A stretch of DNA of 64,000 bases from Panorpa germanica (GCA_963678705.1 OY783222.1:13649730-13713729); one strand, 5' to 3'. Shown: positions 25,901-36,020, numbered from the stretch's first letter. Numbers and translations are program-made. Notes: a model not told the origin generated them from the letters alone.

Positions 25901-28861
25901 AATGAAAGTAAAAAAAATGTAAAAAATGGAATGAAGTGTCATGGTTATTGTCTTGTCAACAGTAAATTATATTCAAAGAAAAGGATTTGGATCGCTAGTT
26001 CTAAAGTTTTTTAAAATTTTGTGATCTGCGCTTTAACCTTATTCCCACTCACTGTTTTTATATTTAATTTACTGTTTTTATTTAATATTGTAATCTAGAT
26101 TTCATGTTTTCGTTTAAGCATTCCTTTTCACATTTGTGTTTTAATTTAAGTTTAGTTAATTTAGTTGCTGCGTATGCATCGTTAGTAATATAAATTTTGT
26201 CAGTTCGACAAAATTGTATGTGAAATAATTAAAATTGCTATTTTTAATAACAATTAGTAATAGAAATTGTTTTCACTTCTATATTTTTCAAAAACTGACA
26301 TTAAACTTCTTTTAAAAGTAAATCCTACAGCATTTTGACAGATTGTCACATTTTGGAGGTTATAATATAATATAGTTGTTCTTAATTTAATATTTTTAAT
26401 TTAAGACATTGGACCTTGTAAGGTTCTAAAAAAACTAAGAGAACTTGAAAAATAAATTAAATTAAAAATGGTACTGTGAATGACTATGCGCATTGCAATA
26501 TGCTAAACAATTTAAATTAAATACAAAATTCAATTAAAACAGTGAGTGGGAATGATACTTTACTCTTTAGCTTTTCATATAACGGTATATAAATATAACG
26601 TAGCTCTAAGGAAAATCTAAAATGAGGACAAAATACAGATAACGAAATGAAATTTCCATATCGTTATTAAATTACATGACAAATAATAACGAGGTTCCGG
26701 GGCCTGTACATATCTACAGAACCATTATCATAGGATTATAAAAAGTACCATTAGGTTATTGATAATATATAATTTGAATCGTTATTTTTCATTTATCAAG
26801 GATTGTTATGTTAAGCTGCGTAACACATACGTGCGACTTAAACATGCGATATCCAACATTTGTTGTAAGAAGTTGTACAGCACGTCCACACTAGTGTGAC
26901 ATGCAGCTTAATACGTCAGAAGCTTTCATATTTCGAACGAATTCCTTCAACCTGCTTTAGAAAAAAAAAGTTACAAAAAAAAAGTAATAGAACTTTAGCA
27001 CTTTAGAACGAAGAACTCAGTTATTTAGCAAGATCTCTGCTAACTCGTCTATTGTTCAGGTCTATTTCATTTGTCCATTTAAACCTTAGAGCATATATAT
27101 AGTGTGAATAGCCTATGTTTCCTATAGATTAAAAGGAATTATTCGGTTTATGTTCCTATTTGTTCTCTATGCGCATGCGTCGAAAGTGACAGCTGTCTAG
27201 ATATAATAAATATTAATATTCTATTAAGATATAATAAATATTAAATATGTAAAAAATTATATTTCTTTAGTTGGTACAAAGCTCATCTGTCGGTAAAACA
27301 GTGATCGTTCAGTGAAAACATATACTCATACGCCATAGATGTCGCTGTAGGGATAACGGCTATCACAGTTGATATTTGGAGTAGACAGAACTCACGTTTT
27401 TAGTTATATTTATACCTATACATAGTTTATTTATATTTATACATATCTACATTATTCTACATCAATATAATATATAACATCACTTTCGACGCATGCGCAT
27501 AGAGAACAAATAGAAACATATACTTTTCTCTCTCGCACACTTTTTGGACACAATGTCAGGTCCAGCATTCTCTCTTCATATATATATATATATAGATTTA
27601 AACACCATTTTCAATTATTTTTATTTATTTACTAAACACAACTAAAAAGAACATCAACTCGACCCTTTCGTTCGAGATCACATTCAAAACCGTAATTCCT
27701 TTAGATGTTCCGACTTAGATTTGAAACATTTTTGTTTCATAAAAATACTACCTAGAATTTTAAAAATAGCATAAGTAAGAATTTTATTAGTGTCGCACTA
27801 GTCTGTACGTTAAAAGTACAACACATTTAGTACACTCATGCAAATAATGTCAACTTATGAATAAAAATGTATAAATGTTGGATGTCGCATGTTTATGTCA
27901 CACCAATCTGTATGAGGTATTATGTTTTCGTTCCTTGCTTACTACCGCATACGAACGACTCTGTTTACTATTATTCGCTAGCAAATCTCCAGAGTGGAGT
28001 CATCGAGTAAAGGGCAGAGTTCAAATAAGCCCGAGTTATAAACCTAACTAGTTTTATAACATATTGTCTTTGAATAAAGTTTTAAGCAGTGCCTTAATTT
28101 TTTTTTAAATCAATAAATTGATTGAGATATTTACTGGAGAGATTATTAACAAGTTCAAACTGGATTCTAGCAGCAGAATTGTCAAATGTCACAGAGGTTT
28201 CATATACAGTGCACTACGTTTTACAACTTCCTTATAATAACGCCCAAATTAATTATTTCATTAGATTTTGATTCAATGTATAGTTATGCTTGTACATAAT
28301 AAGAAAACATTTCGTGCCTTAGGTTATACAGGTATAATAAAATATGTATAGCCAACTAGTAGAAGCCATAACATGCGGGTATATTATACTCCCTATTTAA
28401 TAATAAATTGCCTAGAATCGTAACATATACTATACGTCATTATTATTGTTATACACGTATTACAATTGTTCATATTTTAATCCAATTATAATAATAAGGA
28501 TAATGTTACTTTCACTGTCATGCACGCACAAGTAATAAATTTAAATTTTAACAAAATTCTCTTAGTATTATTATATAAGATAAAACTATAATTATTATAA
28601 AAATTAACTTACAAGACTTCTGCTCCTTGTTTCGTTGTCAGAGGCCCCACAATTGGGGCCCTGCTTCAAGGGGCTCTGCGACTCCGTGATGACAGGGAAA
28701 TGTCCACTGATTCGTTCGCGTTCCCCACGCAATCGCATTGAGCTGGACCTTCTGAACGGACCTGGGGAAGGTACCGGCATCGGTATTCGGCTGTTTTCGT
28801 TGTCTTCCGGATAAAACCTGCGCTGTGAACTTGGAGTTGTCGGTTTTGATTTTGAAGACAT
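7968..28861 (-). CDS. qtc: quick-to-court-like coiled-coil protein with GRIP-like C-terminus, 7 exons, 543 aa
   Basis: Seven minus-strand exons join in phase to 543 codons plus stop: 28861-28613, 20605-20382, 18739-18557, 17235-16794, 15247-15005, 14097-14011 and 8171-7968. All boundaries have GT donors and AG acceptors (for example GTAAGT, GTATGT). The N-terminus is Ser/Pro/Arg-rich ([19 protein letters not shown]). Exon 3 carries [20 protein letters not shown], leading to [20 protein letters not shown] in exon 4. Exon 5 is a strong coiled coil ([20 protein letters not shown]). The last exon reads [20 protein letters not shown] and resembles a GRIP domain, the Golgi-targeting module of golgins. 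These match my memory of Drosophila quick-to-court, a coiled-coil protein whose loss changes male courtship. The AATAAA of a possible poly(A) signal overlaps the stop codon. Subcellular site is inferred. An additional small exon between the last two cannot be excluded. The Met at 28861 is the first in its exon, and a further upstream exon is possible. Confidence 0.85.
9028..9399. mobile_element. MITE family B, Tc1/mariner-type ends (ACAGGGTGTCCC)
   Basis: Near-perfect foldback of about 370 bp. The left end ACAGGGTGTCCCAATATTCA is mirrored by TGAATTTTGGGACACCCTGT at the right, with flanking TA on both sides as expected for Tc1/mariner insertions. The arms extend over 150 bp each, including facing copies of GGTGGTCCTGCTCAT and AACACCTTAAGATGTTTTTA. 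No transposase. Other copies: 22011-22193 and the half copy 32822-32960. Confidence 0.88.
9404..9925. mobile_element. Palindromic MITE family C
   Basis: Outer arms are inverted: GAGAGAAAGGTATATGTTCC followed by CTATGCGCATGCGT near the left, and ACGCATGCGCAT followed by GGGAACATATACCTCTCTC at the right. The centre contains the conserved stretch ATAGATGTCGCTGTAGGGAT. A second copy lies at 27090-27560 and a left-end fragment at 41012-41130. The 63-aa frame at 9377-9568 is only the repeat read through. Confidence 0.78.
10026..10126. mobile_element. ~100-bp miniature TIR element
   Basis: GGGCGCGTTCCACTA at the left and TAGTGGAACGCGCCCC at the right form inverted termini around a core with ATCAAAATGATC and GATCGTTTTGATCG. 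It interrupts MITE family A exactly where intact copies read straight through (TATATTACGTA then GATTTGTACATG), so both boundaries are visible by comparison. CTA is repeated at both edges. Confidence 0.82.
10244..11720. other. Intron sequence of the qtc-like gene, including one repeat fragment
   Basis: 10697-10928 is repeated at 13058-13288 with few differences (shared CAAATAATCACCGTTC at the start and GTTTTTCCGCGTTTTTTACT at the end). Otherwise no gene or RNA is recognised. 10260-10345 is locally CpG-rich but has no open frame of note. Confidence 0.6.
11721..12141. mobile_element. MITE family D (ends like TTTCACACCAGAGAGACAG)
   Basis: The left end reads GCCTATTTCACACCAGAGAG and the right end CTGTCTTTCTGGTGTGAAAC, as inverted repeats. 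The body is rich in AACAAAAAC and TTGTTGTTGTTTT tracts. A longer copy with an internal insertion lies at 33121-33943. The 105-aa frame across it is repeat-derived. Confidence 0.78.
12621..13581. mobile_element. TIR element carrying a Cys-containing protein exon
   Basis: About 45-bp terminal inverted repeats: GAGTATGCAAAATGTGAGGA at 12634-12660 is mirrored by TCCTCACATTTTGCATACTC near 13540-13560, extending out to GGCGCTA...TAGCGCC. Possible 5-bp target duplication ATTAT (12616-12620, 13582-13586), weak in AT-rich DNA. The interior has a 126-aa reading frame, a second partial copy of its 3' half (13305-13445) and an inserted 230-bp repeat (13058-13288) shared with 10697-10928. It lies in the last intron of the qtc-like gene. 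Confidence 0.78.
12641..13021 (+). CDS. Fragment of an unclassified mobile-element protein (CxxC motif)
   Basis: 126 codons, with the first ones lying inside the element's left TIR. The central part has LKCLICRK, a CxxC pair, then [18 protein letters not shown] and [17 protein letters not shown]. It resembles the N-terminal Cys-rich domain of large uncharacterised proteins that recur in many insect genomes; this is recalled, not searched. The coding sequence ends at GAAGTGAG followed by GTAAAA, a plausible splice donor, so it may be one exon of a once longer gene. The 3' half is duplicated at 13308-13427. Probably not functional here. Confidence 0.4.
   Translation: MSMQNVRTGDYGRILIPETANNNKTHLATSCDGPFPLPSHPLSELTVSIARLGIQCVRYSPAEANKSLKCLICRKLTRNKDKQLYLCSENSAAEQILNTALSKQDHVFTQLSTCQRPEDLFAIEVR
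14174..14411. mobile_element. MITE family E2 (CATTCCCACTTTCTG...CAATGAGTGAGATTGG)
   Basis: Degenerate inverted ends at about 14174 and 14411. The interior (AAATACAATAATTTATATTA) is shared with 37155-37342, which has the same layout. Intron of the qtc-like gene. Confidence 0.55.
14420..14921. mobile_element. MITE family E (CATTCCCACTCACTG ends)
   Basis: Termini CATTCCCACTCACTG and CAGTGAAAGGGTATG are inverted. The whole ~500 bp matches 26040-26554 in the opposite orientation (shared CCTCCAAAATGTGACAATCT and AATTTCTATTACTAATTGTT). A partial relic lies at 56490-56620. Confidence 0.82.
15368..15622. mobile_element. MITE family F (GAGGCGTCTAGA ends)
   Basis: GAGGCGTCTAGATGCAAAG at the left and CTTTGCTTCTAGACGCCTC at the right bound 255 bp. 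The second copy at 35709-35949 lies in reverse orientation and has the same ends and interior (CAAGTTTTTGCTTATA / TATAAGCGAAAACTTG). Non-coding. Confidence 0.85.
16335..16500. repeat. Inverted repeat (foldback)
   Basis: GCAAAGAGAGAGATACCTGC at the left faces CGGCAGCTATCTCTCTCTTTG at the right; GTCTCTTTCTAACCG faces CGGATAGAAAGAGAC further in. Lies in an intron of the qtc-like gene. No coding content. Confidence 0.65.
18040..18245. other. GC-rich repeat-like fragment
   Basis: A locally GC-rich island in an AT-rich intron, with CTGCCCCGGACCTCCAC and TTGCCCCGGGGCATCC. It looks like the edge of a dispersed element and has no intact frame. Confidence 0.4.
19197..19656. mobile_element. TIR element family G (AATGGGCTTGTGTCC ends)
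   Basis: The left end AATGGGCTTGTGTCCTCA is mirrored by GACACAAGCCCATT at the right. Inside, the right part has CTAGTAACCCACTTTATCAA, found in all family members. Other copies: 34250-34880, 44840-45126 (right part), 48503-48882 (left part) and 55764-56403 (carries an exon). Confidence 0.82.
20708..20768. mobile_element. hAT-like terminus fragment (GGGCTGTGGAGTCGGAGTCG)
   Basis: GGGCTGTGGAGTCGGAGTCG followed by an inverted CCGACTCCAACTCCGG. A facing copy, CGACTTCGACTCCACAGCCC, occurs at about 35180-35203. This end sequence is a familiar insect hAT-MITE terminus from memory. Truncated at the right by the next element. Confidence 0.6.
20772..21026. mobile_element. 255-bp TIR element (TACCCAGTAAACA...TGTTTACTGGGTA)
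   Basis: TACCCAGTAAACAATTTAGT faces CTCCAAAATGTTTACTGGGTA, with further facing segments (AGTGACGTT / TCAAAGTGACT). Non-coding, inserted directly beside the hAT-like terminus. Confidence 0.7.
22011..22193. mobile_element. MITE family B, short copy
   Basis: ACAGGGTGTCCC at the left and GGGTCACCCTGT at the right flank a foldback whose arms carry GATAAGCCGGCACCAGAA and TTCTGGTGCCGGCTTATC. A shortened version of 9028-9399, flanked by TA on both sides. Confidence 0.88.
22200..26035. other. Long intron stretch of the qtc-like gene without recognised features
   Basis: AT-rich non-coding DNA with many short spurious frames. 23010-23035 (AACAGGGGTTGCCAAACGAC) resembles a hAT terminus but no partner end was found. 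25610-25631 has three tandem CCTGGGG units in a small GC-rich patch (25580-25740). Nothing else supported. Confidence 0.55.
26040..26554. mobile_element. MITE family E, second copy (reverse orientation)
   Basis: Ends ATTCCCACTCACTG and CAGTGAGTGGGAAT form a 14-bp perfect TIR. The interior matches 14420-14921 inverted. The better preserved of the two termini pairs. Confidence 0.87.
27090..27560. mobile_element. MITE family C, second copy
   Basis: Shares ATAGATGTCGCTGTAGGGAT, the CTCTATGCGCATGCGTCGAA arm and the facing TTCGACGCATGCGCATAGAG arm with 9404-9925. Lies in the first intron of the qtc-like gene. Confidence 0.78.
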
Positions 28862-29179
28862 TTGTAGACTGTCTATATTTACTTTTATTATATGAAAATT
28901 TTATTTTATTGGAAGATTTTTTATTTCTTAATTACGTTTATCACTTTTGATAATTACTTTAATTTTCTTTAAGGCCATTTAGTGATATTATTTACAACTG
29001 TAAAAATCTATTGCTATTCTATTTTATACAGCTTTTAAGTCTCGAAGATATCTGGAACAAAAAATGATTATTATTTTCTTTTTTATATTTATTTATTTAT
29101 TTGCCTTGACTTCTATTCGTCATAGCCACTATCAAACATTTTTTATACATATTTTACAATTTATAATTCTATTTTACAA

Positions 29180-29530
29180 ATTTCTAAATAAATAAATAAT
29201 TCACTAATTAATTTTGAATCACTTAACAAAAATTTAGGATTAACAGGAAAAGTTTTAATCACATCTAATATTTCACTATTGAATTTTGATCTTTCTAAAC
29301 TATAATTTATGCATTCAAATATAATATGATCCAAAGTTCCTTCTTCACCACATTAACATCTATCGTCGGATTTAATATTAATTTTGTACAGATGAGCTGG
29401 AGTTTTACAATAATTAATTTTCTGATTTGATCTGAATTTTCTGAATTTTGCGGGACTTATTTCTAAACCATCTTTTCTTACTCAAATTTGAAAAAACCAA
29501 GATTTCATTAACAAAAGTCAGTTAAAAATG
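29180..29530 (-). pseudogene. 3' end of a Jockey/R1-like LINE ORF2 relic
   Basis: Read on the minus strand, this piece translates to ...KINIKSDDRC-stop-CGEEGTLDHIIFEC..., which matches the C-terminal CCHC-type motif (CxxCG...ETxxHIxxxC) of Jockey/R1-clade non-LTR retrotransposons. One codon in the motif is TAA, so the frame is broken. The left flank GATTTCATTAACAAAAGTCA (29501-29520) is identical to a segment of the RNase H relic at 57811, linking the two fragments to one LINE family. Inactive. Confidence 0.65.
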
Positions 29531-29929
29531 ATTATAAATATAAGTCATTAACAAGGTTAATCTTTAATTAAGTATTTTCATTCCGAACAAAGAGCAGTGG
29601 TTGTAGAATTTGCAATGCTGCTAATAGAAATTTTAATTATTGACACTATGGTATGTTCTCTGAGCTTGTAAAGTATAAAAATAGATTGTGGTTATATTCA
29701 TTATTTTAATGGCACACGTTGCAGTGGTCAGAATCACGAATCTGGCACGACAAAAGTAAATTTGATCTTATTCTCTAGTCACTCAGTGTTTCCAGCAGTG
29801 AAGCAACTTTTGTAAGTTGTATTATAATTGTAAAGTAGCATTTCCAGCTACAATTTTAATTTTACTTTTAATAATATAGTATATTGATTGTTCAGTTCAT
29901 TAGTGAGACATCTCTGACTGGTCGCAAAC

Positions 29930-30346
29930 GCGAGCCCCGAATTGAATGAGAATGGAACTGTGTTGTTAGTGAGAGAACAAACGTGTATACGAGTGAGAGA
30001 AAACACACGGCACGAACGAAACTAAACTGGTAGTCGAGCCGTGTTTCGTGACTATAGAATTTTTATTAATAGCATAATAGGGGATTTTATTTGTGTCGTA
30101 TTTCTATGTATGTATGTATTTAAATATTTTTGAATAGTATTCGTGCACATCTCTGTTGATGATGTCACCATCAAAAGCATACAACCAAGGATGCTCTGCG
30201 ACCGGTGCACACGTACTCAAAACCAGTTTGAAATCAGTTTTCTTTCACTCGTGCAGTATGTTTTTTCTCACTCGTATACACTTTCGTTCTCTCACTAACA
30301 ACACAGTTGCATTCTCATTCGGTTCGAGCAGATTCGGGGCTAAGTT
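29930..30346. mobile_element. Foldback element
   Basis: Inverted arms of about 100 bp. The left arm has GTGTTGTTAGTGAGAGAAC and CGTGTATACGAGTGAGAGA; the right arm has TCTCACTCGTATACACTTTC and GTTCTCTCACTAACAACAC. Outer edges GCGAGCCCCGAAT and TTCGGGGCTAAG also face each other. The 67-aa frame at 30156 is the right arm read through. Confidence 0.72.
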
Positions 30347-30349
30347 TTG

Positions 30350-31235
30350 CAATCAGTAGCCTCATGTGCGGGGGGCTTTAGATTCAACCTTCACCAGGTG
30401 TTAGATAAAATATAAAATTCGGGATAGTTTTTATTTTAATTTAAAAATATTAACAACAACAATTTCTCAAATTTTAATTACTTTTCAGTTTGTGAAAAAC
30501 AAAAATATAAATAAATTATAATAAGTATAATTAATAAAGATAGTAATTAATTAAACAAAGCAAGATGCAAGAGGGAAAGTATATTCTGTTTTGCGAATAA
30601 AACATAAAAATTAAATTAAAACAAAAGCTCGAAATTATGAATTTTTGAAATAACAGGTAGACTTGCTTGGTATTTGCCGCCGGTTTCTAGATAAATTTTA
30701 GACAATTTGTCTACAAAATTAATACTTATTAAGTATTCAAAAAATGAAGACATTCATTTATTTAATTGTATAACATAGATAAGTATTTGCAAGTAAATTT
30801 TAGATTTTCTTCTTGAAAACCTGCATCAAATAATAACAAAAATGCAAGTGTACCATAAACGAACGGGCAATTTAGACACAATTTTCTTTGTTGCTGGTGT
30901 AAATGCGGTAATGTAGTTAAGTTTTTTCCCGTCTATTTATTTTCTTTGATTTAAATTTAATGAATTTGTAATTTCATTCTTAAATTTAAAGATTTGATTT
31001 GAATATTTGACTTGCATATAATTTTAAACTGAGTATATACATATTTTTTTTATTTTGCGTTATTTATCTGTTTTTTTATTCGATTAGTAAATTTGGTACT
31101 AAAGTTGGCCAATATAACAAATTTCTGTCCCACTTTTTATTTTACCTTTGCCAAAAACAGTTATAGGGATTTTTTGTAAAAACAACCCCTTTGCGTTTTT
31201 ACGGTCCCGCAGCAGTAAGTCTAGAGAGTAATTAC
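30350..31235. other. Non-coding AT-rich stretch
   Basis: No gene, RNA or inverted-repeat element recognised. Confidence 0.5.
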
Positions 31236-31240
31236 GCCGC

Positions 31241-32009
31241 TTTAAGGAGGTACAAGACGTACCGTCAATGCAAAAAGTTTATCTCTCGGTAATACGAAAT
31301 ATAAAATACGAAGTACAGGAGGGACGAGCAAATATTGGAACTGTACCTTTAAAAATGAATTTTTCAATTCCCCATTAAACTGCTTTTTGCTTGTTAAAAT
31401 GTTTTTTTATGCATATAATAGTTAAATAAATTAAAAATTACTTATAATTAATATCAAATTTATATTAATTCAATTTAAATACAAATTAATTATTTTGAAA
31501 AAGGAGTAATAAATTTTGCAACGCTGCAAATTTACTTTTGTTGACGCATGCGTGATTTGGTTCTTTGACCAATAAATTGTTATATTTTATATAACATTTA
31601 TTCCGATTTTGAATTTCCCGCTCAAATTGGCATTTGCTACGTTGCCGGCTTATAACCTACATTTACTGTTTCTTAAAGGTTTTATTTAAATATTTTCGTA
31701 TATAGGTATCCTTTTGATAATTTTCTTTTTGTAATAGTTACAGAAAAGATTATTTATTGTACACCTAGTTTTTGAAAGCCGTGTCACCATTTTTTTATAG
31801 TTAAAAGTATTATGTGGTGAAATTGAGCTAAAAATTATGATTATGAAAATTATGTATGGAAAATGACTATTTTTAATCATGTATAAAAAGAAAACTAGGA
31901 ACCCTAGATCTCTAAAATTTTGAGACAGCATGTATTTTAACTATTTGTATCGACCCTCCAAATTTCATAACGTTTTCATCATTTACGTTAACGTCCTGTA
32001 CCTCCTTAA
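31241..32009. mobile_element. TIR element family H (TTTAAGGAGGTACAAGACGT)
   Basis: TTTAAGGAGGTACAAGACGT at the left is mirrored by AACGTCCTGTACCTCCTTAA at the right. A matching end with its adjoining ~60 bp (TTAACGTAAATGATGAAAAC) also occurs at 39822-39880. Interior AT-rich; the 81-aa frame at 31686-31931 (minus) has no recognisable motif. Confidence 0.68.
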
Positions 32010-32815
32010 CGTATATCTTGATAACGGTTCTACAGAATTAAAAAAATGGTTATACTCCAAAGGATCGTTTGACCGCTTTTTAGGTTGTTTAACTAGTTAG
32101 TAAAAAAGATATAAATGTTGAAAATATGATGTTGATATTTTTTTAAACCGCTAAGTCGCAGAGGGGTTAGAGGAGCAGCTTGTAAACATAGTATATTGTC
32201 ATGATTTGCGCGCGTTAGCACGCGAAATACATATGTGACCATACTACTGTGGTTCCGTTGCAGTGGAAAGCGTCGCTATATTTCTCAACAGTGCGATTGT
32301 ATTTAGTATGTGTAAGGCGATGTCGTGCCTGTATTTAAGTCGGTGGCAAACATTTTGAACATTTACTATAATGTAAATAACCTGTTAAATTTATAAAATA
32401 AATGAAAAATTGTTTGTACCATTTGTTTTAACTCATTCAACAATAAAAAACCTCTTTTGGGCATTGTAAAAGTGATAACTATCAACAACAACAATTTATG
32501 AAATATGGTTCTTGTTTAGAAATAGTATATATAAATTTTTTTTATTGCTGTTTTCCTAGAATATTATACCATTTTGGAATCCTGAAGAGTTGCGCCAATT
32601 TTTAGAAAAACTTGCCATAGTAGTGTTCATACTTTCTTTTACACCAGGATGAGGTAAAGTACACAGAAAGTAAAAATCTTTAAAAATTTTAGGGAAAAAA
32701 TAATTTCGATTGATTTTTGTGTAAAAATTACTAGCATTCTGGGATTGTTAATGGTTGTGGTGAATAGCAGTGCTATTTAGGTTGCCGATACAAAAAACAA
32801 ATCAGAAATATTTAA
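32010..32815. other. Non-coding AT-rich stretch
   Basis: No gene, RNA or repeat structure recognised. 32180-32340 is locally less AT-rich but has no supported frame. Confidence 0.5.
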
Positions 32816-32821
32816 AAAATT

Positions 32822-32960
32822 GTGGTCATGGTAGTTAAAAATATCTTAAGGTGTTTCAATTTTCGAAAGATTTTTATTTTTTTTTTCTCTTTTTCTCGTG
32901 TAGTCATGGGCAGGACCACCCTCTGGTGCCCGCTTCTCGTTGAATTTTGGGACACCCTGT
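32822..32960. mobile_element. MITE family B, right half only
   Basis: Matches the right arm of 9028-9399 from TGTGGTCATGGTAGTTAAAA to GGGACACCCTGT. The left arm is absent, so this is a broken copy. Confidence 0.82.
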
Positions 32961-33120
32961 ATAAAAGCTTAGATGTACAATCTCCGAAAAAAATTAAACT
33001 GTAAATGATTATATGAAGTGATCCTAATATAATATATATCCGACTATATATACATAGTCGGATACTCGAATATGTCGTATATCCGACTATACTATGTCTA
33101 GAATTATCACTAATGAACCT

Positions 33121-33943
33121 TAATGCCGGTTTCACACATGAGAGACAGTTTTGAAAACAGTAAATCAAAATCATGTTTTGTTTTATTTTGTATTACTCAT
33201 GCGGGGAAAGTAGTATCTTGACGCTCGCTGTTGCGGTTGAAAAAGAGCCGTTTGCCCATTTAAAAACTGTTATTTGAGTGTGACAAGTTTACTTGTCGCA
33301 CGTAAATTATTCTTGGCACACGCAAATTTATATAAAATTGCTAAAATAAAATAAAATAATAACAAAAAAAAAACACAATCGACATATTAAAACTGAATTA
33401 ACCCCACCGGGGCTCTGCCCCTGGACCCCGACTTTGTACCCACATAAATCGCCGCATTTGTAATACAAAATAGTATGTGCAACTCGTGCGACGTTGTCGA
33501 TTACCAACTCAAGCGAATGACCGCACTCGCTTCGCTCGTGCGTTCAACTTCGCTTTCGTGAGCAATCGACAACTTGTCGCACGAGTTGCACAATATTCTA
33601 TTAACACATTACTGTTTTTCAAAAACAGACTGTTCACACTGATTTTGTTTTTAGTGTTCTTCTGTGTGTCCCATAAAAATTATAAACAACATGACAAACA
33701 ACAACACAACAAATGTTCACAAAAAACAAAACTGAGTGTTCAAACCAAGCAGACTAAAAAACAACAACAAACGTGTTTTCCTTTGATCTTACCGACTTCA
33801 GATAGGAATGTGTTTTGTGTACTAAAACAGTAACAAAAGACAAAAATGTTTTAAGAACTGTCTCTTTGGTGTAAACATTGATCTTTTTGTTCAGATAAAC
33901 AAGTTTTTTTATTGAACTGTCTCTCTGGTGTGAAACCGACATA
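33121..33943. mobile_element. MITE family D, long copy with internal insertion
   Basis: The left end TAATGCCGGTTTCACACATG and right end CTGTCTCTCTGGTGTGAAAC are inverted. The outer parts match 11721-12141. About 33176-33600 is foreign to the family and holds a GC-rich block (GGGGCTCTGCCCCTGGACCC) and a strong hairpin. Confidence 0.72.
33476..33592. repeat. 117-bp inverted repeat (TGTGCAACTCGTGCGAC arms)
   Basis: TGTGCAACTCGTGCGAC with TTGTCGAT at the left faces ATCGACAA with GTCGCACGAGTTGCACA at the right. The 17-bp outer arms are perfect. The loop contains CACTCGCTTCGCTCGTGCG. Nested within MITE family D. Confidence 0.85.
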
Positions 33944-34249
33944 AGAACATTCTTGACGTCATCAAAAATATTTGAAAATATTCTATCGCGGCATTTTCTG
34001 ATAGTACTTGAATTTGACACCAAAAACGGAGTGCGGAGTGGGTAAAAGAAAGTCCGACTCTGGATAATTTTACTTATCGCCGACACGGAATCCAGCAAAA
34101 TTATATATTCAATTTTATTTTTTCATATATTTTTAACGGTACAAAGTCTTTAATATATTAATATAAAATTTAAAGTATTATTAATTTAGTTTGAGACAAG
34201 ATTATACTTATTGAAAATCCTTCTAGTTAAATTTAATACCTTATAATAC

Positions 34250-34880
34250 TTGTGTCCTATGTCTTAATTTCTATAACAGTGTACTATATATTGATAAAGT
34301 GGGTTACTAGAACCTCAAATGTTCATTTATTTTGTAATAACTCCTTATATGTTAAGAGATATTAACAATTAAAAAAGTCATTTTGTCTCTTTAATTATTA
34401 AAGGGATTCAACGTTGTACACATTCCAAGTGCATGTGACATCACAATCCTTGTGTAAGGTACCAACCTTACAGCTCATAAATCTCTTCTATATGTATTTA
34501 TATATCAAAATATCAAATATTATTTACAGCTATTTCAAGGAACAATAAAATTCCAATATTATGTCTGCCTTAGCAGGGTTAAAAAAAATAAAAACTTATT
34601 ATTCTTTGATTTGACTTGATTATTTGACTACCAACAGCTACAAAACATTACCACAGCACTGACCGACTCAACAAATAACTGACGTTAAAATGCATTTCAC
34701 GTAATACAAATATGGCCGACCATTTCTAGCGCTAGAACTACAATTCAAACTTTTAATTACTATATCTCCGTCAATATTTCGATATTTAATAAAATAGAAA
34801 CGTCAATACACATTTATTAACATGAATTTCAATCAACAATTGAAAAATCGACCACTAAAAAATGAGGACACAAGCCCATT
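34250..34880. mobile_element. TIR element family G, full-length copy
   Basis: Left end CTTGTGTCCTATGTCTTAAT, right end AAAAAATGAGGACACAAGCC. About 630 bp. The right two thirds match 48503-48882 inverted (shared TAACGTCAGTTATTTGTTGA in that copy), and the left third matches 44840-45126. Confidence 0.82.
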
Positions 34881-35700
34881 ACTTATAAATCCTAATCGTA
34901 AGCAATTAAAATTAAATAAATTGTAGATATTAGCCTGTTTCATATTAATCTGTGGCGTTTCTACTGTATCATCCTTTTTTAACCCATACCTGAAAATATT
35001 ACCTATCAGAATTTATTAAAGTAAGTATTACCATTTTAAGTAATCTTTTGCATCCGGATTCAACTATAAAATAATCCGTTCTTTTTGTCACAAAACTAGA
35101 TGTTATTGCCTAAAATTGGAAGATTAAGTTGAAGTCGCAACAAATTTTCCTACTCCGACTCTTCCACCATAAAATCCTTCCGACTTCGACTCCACAGCCC
35201 TGTTAAAAACAGTGCTATGGAAACAGTACTACAGAAAATGGCACTTGTCACCTATAGAATTGGATTCTGTTTACAGGAGTAAAAGAATATTTAATTTCGC
35301 TCAAACATAATTAAATTTTGTTTTGTATAAATAATTACAACTAATACTAATTAATACTAATTTATGTAAAACATAAATAGCAATGTTTACCTGTTTCTCT
35401 TTATTTTGTTTCTTTGTACGTTATTTTATAAGTATATTATATTTCATATAATTTGTTTATAAAATATATACTTTGTACGTATATCAATGAAATAAAAATA
35501 GGTATATCAAATTAAAATAGTTCCACGTTACTAGTCCCTGTCAATAAAACTAGAGCTGAAAAGCTAGAGATCGATCAATAAGTATGTCCTAAAAACCGCG
35601 TTCTCGCGAGGCGAGTTTAGTTGAACGATGATAGTTGAAGTTGAATATTACTTAAAGCTGGTTTTGTAAACACATGGAGTGTCTGTATGGCAGACTGCAC
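34881..35700. other. Non-coding stretch with a hAT-like terminus
   Basis: 35143-35203 contains TACTCCGACTCTTCCACC and CGACTTCGACTCCACAGCCC, the inverted counterpart of the terminus at 20708. Otherwise no gene or structured repeat recognised. Confidence 0.5.
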
Positions 35701-35708
35701 TCACAAAT

Positions 35709-35949
35709 GAGGCGTCTAGAAGCAAAGTGATGTAAGTAACAATTTTTGTAAATTTGAGATAATCAACACAAACGATATAGTAAACTATTTAGTGGCACAG
35801 AGATATAAGCGAAAACTTGGACAGATTTAACTATACAGCGTGAATTATAAAACCTACTGAACGAAAATGCCTATACGATTTTAACTTAAAACTCGTTTTC
35901 TGAAGAATTTTACTTTTGTCACTTACATCTCTTTGCATCTAGACGCCTC
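35709..35949. mobile_element. MITE family F, second copy
   Basis: GAGGCGTCTAGAAGCAAAG to CTTTGCATCTAGACGCCTC, 241 bp, the reverse-orientation relative of 15368-15622. Confidence 0.85.
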
Positions 35950-36020
35950 ATATGAATCATATAAAAATCATATAAAATTGCACGAAATATTCGTTTAAAA
36001 AATGTTATGAAAATTAAGAG

